A DNA stretch of 64,000 nt, taken from positions 81,639,651 through 81,703,650 of the forward strand of contig NC_042626.1 of assembly GCF_901001135.1 (NCBI RefSeq), written 5' to 3'. The stretch is from Rhinatrema bivittatum. Taxonomy: Eukaryota; Chordata; Amphibia; Gymnophiona; Rhinatrematidae. Of the stretch, positions 44,301 through 56,300 are shown piece by piece. The notes beneath the pieces were generated by a model. That model saw only the letters and a list, made by a program, of their open reading frames with translations. It was not told the origin of the DNA and made no database searches. Made by a program: the position numbers and the translations under genes. Within the stretch, counting starts at the first letter, position 1. Each line of letters opens with the position of its first letter.

Positions 44301-47300
44301 TGGCAGCCCGGAGGCCGAGGGCTCGGGCTTTTCCCATTCACGAGTCTTTCCTTCAGCTTCTCACCGGGGAGTGGGATGCCCCGGAAGCTTCCTTTAAGGG
44401 CAGCCGGACCATGGAGAGGCTTTACCCGCTGCCAGAAGATTTTCTCGATCTCATCAAGGTACCTAAAGTGGACTCCGCGGTGACAGCGGTCACGAAGAGG
44501 ACGACCATCCCAGTGACGGGGGGAGCGGCCTTAAGAGACGCGCAAGATCGCAAGTTGGAAGTCTTCCTCAAGCGGGTCTTCGAGGTCTCCGCGGTAGGGT
44601 TGCGGGCGGTGATGTGTAGTTCGCTGGCACAGCGGGCCAGCCTTCTCTGGGTGCAACAGCTGCTCACCTCTCAGGTCCTACCGGCCGGGGAGGCCGCCCA
44701 GGCGGATAGACTGGAAGCTGCGGTTGCGTATGGGGCTGACGCCTCCTACGACCTGTTTCGGGTCCTCGCCCGCTCCATGGCCTCGGTGGTAGCGGCACGC
44801 CGCCTCCTATGGCTCCGCAACTGGGCGGCGGACACGTCCTCCAAGTCGAGTCTGGGCTCCCTGCCATTCAGGGGCAAGTTTCTGTTTGGGGAGGATTTGG
44901 ATCAAATCATCAAGTCGCTGGGGGAAAACGCGGTTCATCGCCTGCCGGAAGACAGGTATCGCTCCACCAGGGCGTTCTCGTCCTCTCGGACCAGAGCCAG
45001 GGCGCAACGGCGCTACCGGAACTACAGACCGGCGGCAGCCAGGCCCTCTGCCCCCAGGTCTCAGCCCTGGTCTCGCTCCTTTCGCGGGTGCCGCCCCGCG
45101 CGTCCCGCTCCCGCAGCTGGACAACCCTCTCCCAAGTCCTCGCAATGATGTTCAGCTCGCCCACTCCGCCGTCCCCAGGATCGGGGGGCGGCTGGCGTTC
45201 TTCTACGAGGAGTGGGCGCGGATCACCTCGGATCAGTGGGTCTTGGATACCATCGGACAAGGTTACGCGTTGGAGTTTGTCCGCGCTCCAAAGGGACGGT
45301 TCATATTCTCCCCTTGCGGCTCGGACACCAAGCGAAAGGCGGTGCAGTTGACCCTGGACAGACTTTGGGAGATAGGCGCCATTGCGCCCGTGCCCTTCGG
45401 AGAGGTGGGCTCGGGCCATTATTCCATCTACTTCGTGGTACCAAAGAAGGACGGATCCTACCGGCCCATTCTGGACTTGAAGGAAGTCAACAAATCACTC
45501 CGGGTGGTTCGGTTCCGCATGGAAACGCTGCGGTCCGTGATCGCGGCGGTGCATCGCGGGGAATTCCTGGCCTCCTTGGACCTGACGGAGGCCTACCTCC
45601 ACATCCCCATTCGCCGGGAGCATCACTGTCTTCTACGGTTCAAGATCCTGGATCAACATTTCCAGTTTGTGGCTCTCCCGTTTGGGCTGGCAACGGCTCC
45701 GCGCACTTTCACCAAGATCATGGTGGTGGTAGCGGCGGCCTTGCGGAAGGAGGGGATTCTAGTCCATCCTTACCTGGACGATTGGCTCATCCGAGCGAAG
45801 TCTTTTCGGCATGGACAGGCGGCTGTGGCCAGAGTCATAGAGTTTCTGCAGTCCCTAGGATGGGTGGTGAACTTTTCCAAGAGCTCCCTGGTACCCTCGC
45901 AGCGCTTGGATTTCCTGGGGGCGACCTTCGACACCCGTCTGGGCGCGGTTTTTCTACGTCAGGACAAGGCGCAAGCCCTGCGGGAACACATACAACGGTT
46001 TTCTGCGTTATCGGTTCCCACCTCCTGGGACTATCTGCAGCTCCTAGGGGTGATGGGTTCCACCATCGACATGGTCCCTTGGGCATTTGCGCACCTCAGG
46101 CCTCTACAGAGAGCGCTTCTATCCCGTTGGAAGCCGCTTTCGCAGGACTACCAGGTGCTCCTCCCTCTGCCGCAGTTTGCCAGGAACAGTCTGACCTGGT
46201 GGATGAATCCGGAGAATTTGGCCCGCGGCATGTCTCTCGATCTGCCAAATTGGGTCATGGTAACCACCGACGCCAGTCTCGTAGGATGGGGAGCGGTCTG
46301 CGACCGCAGCGCCACGCAAGGGACGTGGTCCGCGGAGGAATCGAAGTGGTCCATCAATCTACTGGAGACCAGAGCGGTCAGATTAGCGCTCCAGCATTTC
46401 CTGCCACTCCTCCGGAACCGGGAGGTCAGGATTTTATCGGACAATGCGACGACGGTGGCCTATATCAACCGACAGGGCGGCACTCGCAGTCCGCAGGTCG
46501 CGCTCGAAGCAGAGATGCTGATGCAGTGGGTGGAGCGGCATCTGGCCCGCCTGGCGGCCTCGCACATCGCGGGCGTGGACAACGTACAGGCGGATTTCCT
46601 CAGCCGTCAGCTCTTGGATCCCGGGGAATGGTCCCTCTCCAAGGCGATGCAGCTGCTCGTTCAGCGGTGGGGATCCCCCCACCTCGATCTCATGGCGTCC
46701 GCACGAAACACCAAGGCTCCCCGGTTCTTCAGCCGCCGGAGAGAGCGAGGAGCGGAGGGCGTGGACGCTCTCGTACTCCCGTGGCCGGCCAACCTGCTTC
46801 TTTACGCGTTCCCGCCGTGGCCACTGGTGGGAAGACTACTCCGCCGCGTAGAGGCCCACCAGGGACCGGTGATCTTCGTCGCTCCGGAGTGGCCAAGACG
46901 ACCTTGGTTTGCGGACCTGCTCCAACTGGTGTTCGACGGACCCATCCGTCTGGGACATCTCCCCCGCCTCCTTCACCAAGGCCCGGTATTTTTCGACCAG
47001 GCAGAACTCTTCTGTCTTGCGGCCTGGCTTTTGAGAGGCACCGCCTTCGGCGCCGGGGCTACCAGGAGGCGGTAGTGTCAACGCTGCTGCGTTCTCGAAA
47101 GACTTCGACGTCGGTAGCCTATGTGCGAGTCTGGAAGGTGTTCGAGCTGTGGTGTGCCGGACTGAACACGAGTCCCACTGAGGCTTCGGTTCCTCAGATC
47201 CTTCAGTTTCTGCAAGCAGGGGTGGACAAGGGGCTTGCCTACAACTCACTCTGGGTTCAGGTGGCCGCCCTTGGTTCGCTCCTGCGGGACGGAGGTTCCC

Positions 47301-50300
47301 TGCTACAACACCCAGATATCCTCCGTTTTCTCAAGGGTGTCAAACACATGCGACCGCCGGTGCGGAATCCTTGTCCCTCCTGGAGTCTCAACCTGGTGCT
47401 ACGGGCCATGTCGGGACCTCCGTTTGAACCACTGCGGAGTGCGACGATCAAGGATCTCACTCTCAAGGCGGTGTTCCTGGTGACTATCTGCTCCGCTCGG
47501 CGCATCTCGGAGCTGCAGGCCCTGTCGTGCAGAGAGCCCTATCTCCGTTTCTCGGATTCCGGGGTTTCAATTCGCACTGTTCCCTCCTTTCTCCCGAAGG
47601 TGGTGTCCGCGTTCCATGTGAATCAGACGGTGGAGCTTCCTTCCTTCTCCTCTTCGGAGCCAAGGTCTCTCCGGCTTCTGGACGTCAAGCGCACCCTGCG
47701 CCTCTACCTGGAGGCTACGAATGATTTCCGGATTTCTGACCATCTCTTCGTCCTCTGGTCCGGCCCTCGGAAGGGAGCTCAGGCCTCGAAGACGACCATT
47801 GCCAGATGGTTGAAGGCTGGCATTGCCGCTTCCTACATTGGGGTGGGGCGGGCTCCCCCGCCCGGTATTGTTGCGCATTCTACACGCTCTCAGGCGGCCT
47901 CTTGGGCGGAGACCCGCTCGGTCTCCTCTCAAGAAATCTGTAGAGCGGCCACCTGGAAATCGTTACACACGTTCTCCAGACACTATCGTCTTCACCTCGC
48001 TTCCTCGGTCTTTGGACACTTTGGTGAGCAGGTTCTACGAGCGGGTCTCGCAGGACCCCACCCGGTTTAGGGACGCTTGGGTACATCCCACTGTCTGGAC
48101 TGATCCAGGTACGTACAGGGAAAAGAAAATTATTACTTACCTGCTAATTTTCGTTCCTGTAGTACCATGGATCAGTCCAGACGCCCACCGCATTTGTGTC
48201 CTACTCCTGCTCGACTGGTTTACCTCTACGGGATGGTAGTACTTTCTGTCTCTCACGATTTCTCAGTTTTTCACTGTTTGTCACAGTTCCGTTTTGGGGT
48301 TGACACGCTGACCTTTTGACCTCCCACCCGTTGGTGGGACGGGCACGGTTTTGTTGCTTAGGTTATACGGCTGATTGTTGCCGTTCCTTAAACTTGATCC
48401 AATTTGGGGGTTCTTGGTTTACTCGGGCTTGGATATACTCGATACTGAACTCCTGCAGAGGGGGTAGTAGCACTCATGGTGACGCCCCCTCGAAGCTTTG
48501 ACTGACTCCATCTGCTGGATTGGGGACATAACCCACTGTCTGGACTGATCCATGGTACTACAGGAACGAAAATTAGCAGGTAAGTAATAATTTTCTTTTA
48601 GCCTCACCTCAGTGGTGGGAAAAGTAATGGAGTCGCTGTTAAAAGAAGGAATAGTGAGCTATCTACAGTCAGAAGAATTGCTGGACCAGAGGCAGCATGG
48701 ATTCACCAGGGAAAGATCCTGTCAGACAAATCTGATAGAATGTTTTGACTGGGTAACCAAGGAATTGGATCAAGGAAGGGCGCTCGATGTCATCTACTTG
48801 GACTTCAGCAAAGCTTTTGATACGGTTCTGCACAGGAGACTGGTGAATAAAATAAGAAGCTTAGGAGTGAGTGCCAAGGTGGTGACCTGGATTGCAAACT
48901 GGTTGACGGACAGAAGACAATGTGTGATGGTAAATGGAACTTACTCTGAAGAGAGAGCGGTGTTGAGCGGAGTGCCGCAAGGGTCGGTGTTGGGACCGGT
49001 CCTGTTCAATATCTTTGTGAGCGACATTGCGGACAGGATAGAAGGTAAGGTTTGTCTTTTTGCAGATGACACTAAGATCTGCAACAGAGTGGACACGCTG
49101 GAAGGAGTGGAGAGAATGAGACGGGATTTAAGGAAACTGGAAGAGTGGTCGAAGATATGGCAGCTGAGATTCAATGCCAAGAAGTGCAGAGTCATGCATA
49201 TGGGATGTGGAAATCCGGAAGAACTGTATTCGATGGGGGGAGAAGGGCTTATGTGCACGGGGCAGGAGAGAGACCTTGGGGTGATAGTGTCTAATGATCT
49301 GAAGTCGGCGAAACAATGTGACAAGGAGATAGCTAAAGCCAGAAGAATGCTGGGCTGCATAGAGAGAGGAATATCGAGTAAGAAAAGGGAACTGATTATC
49401 CCATTGTACAGGTCCTTGGTGAGGCCTCACCTGGAGTACTGTGTTCAGTTCTGGAGACCGTATCTCTGAAGGGACAGAGACAGGATGGAGGCGGTGCAGA
49501 GAAGGGCGACCAAAAAGATGGAGGGTCTTCATCGAATGACTTATGAGGAGAGATTGAAGAATCTAAATATGTACACCCTGGAGGAAAGGAGGAGTAGGGG
49601 TGATATGATACAGACTTTCAGATACTTGAAAGGTTTTAATGATCCAAAGACAACGTCAAACCTTTTCCATTGCAAAAAAATCAGCAGAACCAGGGGTCAC
49701 GATTTAAAACTCCAGGAAGGAAACTCAGAACCAATGTCAGGAAGTATTTCTTCACAGAGAGGGTGGTGGATGCCTGGAATGCCCTTCCGGAGAAAATGGT
49801 GAAGACCTAAACTGTGAAGGATTTCAAAGGGGCGTGGGAAAATACTGTGGATCCATAAAGTCTAGAGGATGTGAATGAAGAGAAGAGGCATGGGGGTGGC
49901 TTGAGGGAATGATGGCTACTACCTGGAGATGAATATCCTTATTCAATAATGCGACTCAAACATTGATCTATGCTTCAACGGCAAGAGGAAATGTGGAAAA
50001 AAAGAATTTGCAACCACATAAAAGCAGGGGAGTAAGCTGGCTTGTTACGGCGGTTACTACCCCAAACAAAAAAATACCTGATACTTCACTTTCAATGCAA
50101 ATCCAGCATAACTCTCTGCTTCAACGGCAGGGTAAGAAGTTTAACCCTTCACACTTATCCAGCATAGCCCTCTGCTTCAACGGCAGGGGAGCAAGTCTGA
50201 TATTTCACTTCAATGCAAAGCCAGCATAGCTCTCTGCTTCAACGGCAGGGGAGAATGAAGAAAGGTTGATCTATATTCAGGCAACAATCAACAAGGACTG

Positions 50301-53300
50301 AATTACACAGTCTGAATAAACAGATAAGCATGGGTGTAGCTTGCTTATTGCGGTGGTTAATACCCCTAACTAAATTAAGCTATTTCACTTAGATGCAGTT
50401 CCAACACTGCTCTCTACATTAATGGTGGGGGTGGAAGGGAAATAGAATAAAAAAAGGTTACTGAGAGCCAAGAGAAACAGATAAGTATGTGAGAGAAACA
50501 AAAAGTGCGAAAGCTTGCTGGGCAGACTGGATGGGCCATTTGGTCTTCTTCTGCCGTCATTTCTATGTTTCTATATGTTTCTATGTCTTTTTAGGATTGA
50601 GGAACTAGAAGCCTTACTTCTTCAGGCTTTTCAGATACTTGGGGTTAAAATAGCCCAGGAGGACTCTGATTTGGAGGGGGCAGATCCAGTCCTGGATGCG
50701 ATTCGATGTCCCCCAACAACCTTCCCTTATCACAAGTCCATTAGGAAGCTGGTGAAAACAGAGGGGGGAACTACCGATTCTGGCTTAAAGGTGGGAAGGG
50801 CCATGGCGAAGCTTTATCCATTGCTTGAACAGATGTTGGAGCTTTTTGCCCTGCCTAAAGTTGATGCTGCGGTTTCCACAGTTATAAAAAGGATGACTAT
50901 CCCGGTGGTAGAGTCCACAGCGTTGAAAGACGTACAGGATCGTAAATTGTAAGTACAGCTCGAGGATTTTCAAGGTCTCTGCTCTAGGTTTGTGTGCTGC
51001 TATTTGTATTAGCTTTATGCAGCATGTTTGTCTGTGTTGGTTGCAACAGATGCAAGAAAGCCTGCCGAAGTCGGGCGAGGAGGCGGACAGGGCCGAATGT
51101 GTTGAAGTGGCAATTGCTTATGGTGCGGATGCTCTGTATGATTTGGTTCATATTTAGATTATGGGATCAGCAGTTTCCGACAGAAGGTTGCTCTGGTTGC
51201 GTAATTGGTTGGCGGATGTTTCCTCCAAGTCGTAGTTAGGTTCACTGCCTTTGGTGAGGGCCTCAAGCAGTTGATGCAGTCTCTGGAGGACAATAAGGTC
51301 CTCATGTTACCGGAGGATAAGCCTAAGGGCAAGAGATTTTTTGAAGTGCGTTCCCGCTTTCGGGTCAATAGGAGGACTCATCCGGCAAGAGCAGTGCCAG
51401 GTCCGCAAAGGCAGTTTGGGGACAGACCTAGTGTCAGTCCTTTCAGGATGCCCGAAGACTGTTTCGGGGCACCGCCGGGGGTGGTGCAGCCGGAGTTAAG
51501 TCCTTGCAATGATGTGAGGCTGGTTCACTCCCTCGTTCCTATTATAGCAGGTCGCCTGGCGTGGTTTTGTGAAGAGTGGGCCAGGATTACTCAGGACCAG
51601 TGGGTTCTCAGTGTGGTAAAGGACAGCTACGCTTTAGAATTTGCTCATCCCATTCACGACTTGTTTCTAGTTTCTGCTTGCAGTTCCTTAAACAAACAGG
51701 TGGCAGTTCGGGAGACACTGGACCATCTGCGACTGCTGGGAGCGGCAATTGCGGTTCCCCGCGAGGTGGTTCGCATGGGAAGATATTCCATTTACTTATT
51801 GGTCCCAAAGAAGGAAGGCGCTTTTCCGGATTTAAAAAAGGTAAATCTGGCGCTCAAGGTTCCACATATCTGGATGGAAACCCTAAGGTCAGTGATAACG
51901 GCAGTTCGCAAGGGAGAGTTTCTGGCGTCTCTGGATCTAACAGAAGCGTACATACACATTTCCCATTCATCCACTTGCAGCGTTTTCTGCACTTCATGAT
52001 TCTGAGGCAGCATTTTCGGTTTCAGGCCCTTCCTTTCGGGTTGGCCGTGACACCACGCACCTTCACCAAGGTGATTGTGGTGGTGGTGGCAGCGATTTTG
52101 CGTCAAGAACATAAGAACATAAGAAAATGCCATACTGGGTCAGACCAAGGGTCCATCAAGCCCAGCCTGGTTCTGGTGCAGCTTTATCTGAATGACTGGC
52201 TTATCATGGTGAAGTGGGAGGTTCTTTGTCACCAGTTGGTCCAGAAGTTTAATCGGTATTCTCGAGTCACTCAGCTGGGTGGTGAATTTGGCGAAGAGTC
52301 ACCTGCAACCGTCGCAGTCCCTGGAGTATCTGGGAGCTCGATTTGATACTCTGACAGGCAAGGTGTTCCTTTTGGAAGAGCGTGTTCGGAAGCTTCAAGG
52401 GCACATTCAGTGCTTGTTAGGGTTGATGATGCCCAAGGTCTGGGACTACTTGCAGGTTATTGGTTCTATGGCTTTGGTGCCATGGGAGTTTGCACATATG
52501 AGACCTTTGCAGAGGGTTCTTTTGGCACAGTGGAACCCGGTCTTGAAGGAGTTTCACCTTCCTTTGCCACTTGAGGGAGTTGCTCAGGAGAGTCTGTCCT
52601 GGTGGCTTCTAGGTCCCAGTCTCCTTCAGGGGGCAGACCTCGAAGTTCCGGATTGGGTAATACTCACTACTGATGCTAATCTCTCTGGTTGGGGAGCAGT
52701 TTGTCAGCAACAGTCTGCTCAGGGTTACCGGTCTGTGAAAAGAGTCTGCTTGGTCTATCAATCTGTTAGAGAGCAGAGCAGTCTGCTTAGTCTTACAAAA
52801 ATTTCTGCCATTAGTGAGAGGTCGTTCAGTGAGGGTTCTCTCGGACAATGCAATGACTGTGTTTATATCAATCAGCAAGGCGGAACCAAGAGTCGAACAG
52901 TGGCCCAGGAATCTCAAGAGCTGATTCTTTGGGCGGAACACCACCTGGAGCGAATAGCGGCATCTCACATTGCCTGGGTAGAAAACATTCAAGTTGATTA
53001 CTTGTCGCAATGTTAGATCTGGGAGAGTGAGAATTGTCTGAGTCCGTGATGCAGCTCATTCACGAGAGGTGGGGCTCCCTCCACGTAGACTTAATGGCAA
53101 CTCATCTGAATGTCAAAGTGTTTTGTTTTTTTCAGCCGGAGAAGAGAGCACGGGGCAGAGGGTGTCTACACTGGTACTGCCTTGGCCTCAGGAAGTTCTA
53201 CTTTATGTCTTTTATCTCTGGCTGCTCGTGGGCAAGGTTTTGCATTGAATAGAAAAGCATCAGGGCAAAGTGGTCTTGGTGGCTCTGGAATGGCCACGTT

Positions 53301-56300
53301 GTCCATTGTTCGCGGATCTAATCAACTTGACCGTGGACAGCCAGATTCATTTTGGTCACCTAGCGGGCCTTCATCAGGGACCCATATTTTCAGACCAGGC
53401 TGCTCACCTTTGTCTAGCAGCTTGACTTTTGAGAGGCGGCAGTTGAGACATAAGGGTTATTCTGAGGCTGTCGTTGCTACTTTGTTGCAGGCCAGAAGAA
53501 AGTCTACTAATCTTTCGTACATGAGGGTATGGAAGGTTTTTGAATCCTGGTGTTCAGCTAACAGGGTTCGACTTCTCAAGTCTTCAGTGCTTGATATTTT
53601 GGCTTTTCTTCAAGCAGGTCTGACCAAAGGGTTGTCTTTTGAGCTCGCTTAAAGTCCAGGTGGCAGCTCTGGGATGTCTTTGTGGCAAAATAGAAGGCTC
53701 TACTATTTCTGCTCATCCAGACATGATTCAGTTTCTTAGCGGTACAAGGAATTTACGGCCGCCAGTGCAGAGAGTTTGTCCATCCTGGAATCTTAATCTT
53801 GTCCTCAGCGGTTTGTGTGAGGCTCCCTTTGAACAGCTTAGAAGGGTGATACTTAAGGACTTGACTCTTAAGGTTGTCTTTCTGGTGGCCAAATGTTCGG
53901 CTGGGAGAATATGTAGTTGCAGGCTTTGTCTTGCCATGATCCGTTCCTTCAGATTTTGAACTCGGGCTTGTCATTGAGGACGATACCTTCCGTTTTACCT
54001 AAAGTGATATTGCTGTTTCAAGTGAATCAGTGGAGCTTCCAGCTTTTCCTGAGGTGGATGCATCCACTCCCCACGCGAGGGAGCTCAAGCTGTTAGATGT
54101 AAGGAGAACGTTGTTGAGGTATCTCAGGATAACTAATGACTTCAGGCGTTCGGATCACCTCTTTGTTCTGTGGAGTGGTTCAAATAGAGGTTTAAAAGCA
54201 TCTAAGACTACTATTGCACGATGGCTTAAGGAGGCTATTGGATTTACTTATATTACTAGTGGTCGTCCGGTTCCTTAGGGCTTGCATGCTCATTCTATGC
54301 ATTCTCAAGCAGCCTTGTGAACGGAGGCTCAGCTGGTTTCTCCACAGACGATTTGCAGGGCAGCAACTTGGAAGTTGCTACATACTTTTGCAAGGCACTA
54401 TTGTCTGGATGTGGGAAGTATGGGTTCCCTATCCTTTGGCGAAAGTGTGCTGCGAGTGGGACTCTCCAGGTCCCACCCTGAGTAGGGAATTTTGGTACAT
54501 CCCAGGAGTCTGGACTGATCTGGGTACATACAGGGAAAGGAAAATTGGTTCTTACCTGCTAGTTTTCGTTCCTGTACCACCACAGATCAATCCAGAACCC
54601 TCCCATTCTATTGAGGGGGAGAGTCGTCTGCTCATTGTTTTTATAGCATGGGATACAGTATTGTTGAGGTATATTTTCAAGTTTTTGAAATTTTGGCGGT
54701 TTCATTTTTGCTTGGGTACAGATTAATACTGAGGAATTGCAGGTGGCACACATGGTTAAGTGTCAGTAAAACTTTGCCTTCCTGCCAGATGGAGACATAA
54801 CCCAGGAGACTGGACTGATTTGTGGTAGTACAGGATCAAAAATTAGCAGGTAAGCACCAATTTTCCTTTCATCCTACATAGAAACATAGAAATGACGGCA
54901 GAGGAAGACCAATCGGCCCATCCAGTCTGCCCAGCAAGCTTCACACTTCTTTCCTTTCATACTTACCTGTTTCTCTTGGCTCTTAGCAACCCTTGGTTCT
55001 ATTTCCCTTTCACCCCCACCATTAATGCAGAGAGCAGTGATGGAGCTGCATCCAAGTGAAATATCAAGCTTGATTAGTTAGTGGTAGTAACTGCCGCAAC
55101 AAGTAAGCTACACCCATACTTATTTGTTTAACCAGACTATGTTATTCAGCCCTTATTGGTTGTTTTTCTTCTCCCCTGCCGTTGAAGCAGAGAGCTATGC
55201 TGGATATGAGTGAAGTATTAGTTTTTCTTCTCCCCTGCCGTTGAAGCAGAGAACTATGCTGGATATGCGTGAAGTATTAGTTTTCTTCTCCCCTGCCGTT
55301 GAAGCAGAGAGCTATGCTGGATATACGTGACGTATTAGTTTTTCTTCTCCCTTGCCGTTGAAGCAGAGAGCTATGCTGGATATACATTGAAAGTGAAGTA
55401 TGCATTGAAAGCCACATTAACTATCAACAAATATTGAATAAGCCTAATAATTGGTAATACCTATAGCCTATGAACTCTGTTAATTTTACATACTCTTACC
55501 CACCCATGTTTTTTGTTTTTTTTTTTTTTTATTTAATTTGGAGATGGTAGCCCTCCATCCTTCTGCTCCGTGAAGGTGGAACACCAACCACTGGCATCCC
55601 GCTCCGTGAATGCCTCTGTGGCTACTGCCGCTCCGTGCAGTGTTTTGCTGCCTCCTCTTTATAGACGTCCTCTAGACCTGATGGATCCACAGTGTTTATC
55701 CCACGCCCCTTTGAAGTCCTTCACAGTTTTGGACTTCACCACTTCCTCCGGAAGGGCATTCCAGGCATCCACCACTCTCTCCGTGAAGAAATACTTCCTG
55801 ACATTGGTTCTTAGTCTTCCTCCCTGGAACCTCAGCTCGTGACTCCTGGTTCTGCTGATTTTTTTCTGGCGGAAAAGGTTTGTCGTTGTCTTTGGATCGT
55901 TAAAGTTTTTCAAGTATCTGAAGGTCTGAATCATATCACCCCTGCTCCTCCTTTCCTCCAGGGTGTACATATTCAGATTCTTCAATCTCTCCTCGTATGA
56001 CATCCGATGAAGACCCTCCACCTTTCTGGTCGCCCTTCTCTGTACCGCTTCCATCTTGTCTCTGTCTCTTTGTAGATACGGTCTCCAGAACTGAACACAG
56101 TACTCCAGGTGAAGCCTCACCAAGGACCTGTACAAGGGGATAATCACTTCCCTTTTCTTACTCGATATTCCTCTCTCTATGCAGCCCAGCATTCTTCTGG
56201 CTTTTGCTATCGCCTTGTCGCATTGTTTCGCAGACTTCATATCATTAGACACTATAACCCCTAGGTCCCTCTCCTGCTCCGTGCACATCAGCCTTTCCCC

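Larger units (their letters stand above)
42863..48599 (+). mobile_element. DIRS-like retrotransposon D7, apparently intact (5.7 kb)
   Basis: A complete type B DIRS element: left repeat (42879-42985), gag (43538-45148), RT-RNase H (open to 47075), tyrosine recombinase (to 48070), internal complementary region (48088-48182) and right repeat (48449-48599). No stop breaks any of the three genes. It interrupts CR1-B RT; CR1-B copy 2 shows the empty site (GGTTAGCCTCAC), giving left edge GGTT then CCCTG and right edge TTCTTTT then AGCC, with no target duplication beyond the shared T residues. That fits recombinase-driven insertion. It is the youngest insertion of its nest and much more GC-rich than its surroundings. 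Confidence 0.93.
42431..50586 (+). mobile_element. CR1-B LINE copy 1, 5' truncated, containing DIRS D7
   Basis: The CR1-B body is 42431-42862 plus 48600-50586. It starts just before RT (DQCVERDEEMAEILNKYFSS) and ends with the CR1-B tail TCTTCTGCCGTCATTTCTAT and a TTTCTATG microsatellite. D7 sits in the middle of the RT block NYRPVSLTS. It inserted in D6 gag. Confidence 0.88.
40896..54868 (+). mobile_element. DIRS-like element D6 (type B), host of nested insertions
   Basis: It lies in LRRC46 intron 5. The left end (CCCTGTACATACCCAGATCA, GTTTTACTGACAC) pairs with the right end at about 54712-54868 (its complement, ending AATTAGCAGGTAAGCACC). Inside it lie an L2-like tail (41000-41322), CR1-B with D7 (42431-50586) and a 60-bp CR1-A end (52107-52166). 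Without these it would be about 5.4 kb, a normal DIRS length. Gag, RT, RNase H and recombinase are in order but frameshifted. Confidence 0.85.

Noticed and set aside
45212..46980. The upstream part of the 952-codon open frame in D7 as a separate protein
   Set aside because: It is a shadow of RT-RNase H in a GC-rich stretch and shows no conserved motifs; only the recombinase end is supported. The readthrough idea is kept as a finding.
49970..50255. Evenly spaced repeats as a possible CRISPR array
   Set aside because: Units are a LINE 3' UTR minisatellite in a vertebrate genome; spacers are not unique and unit lengths vary.
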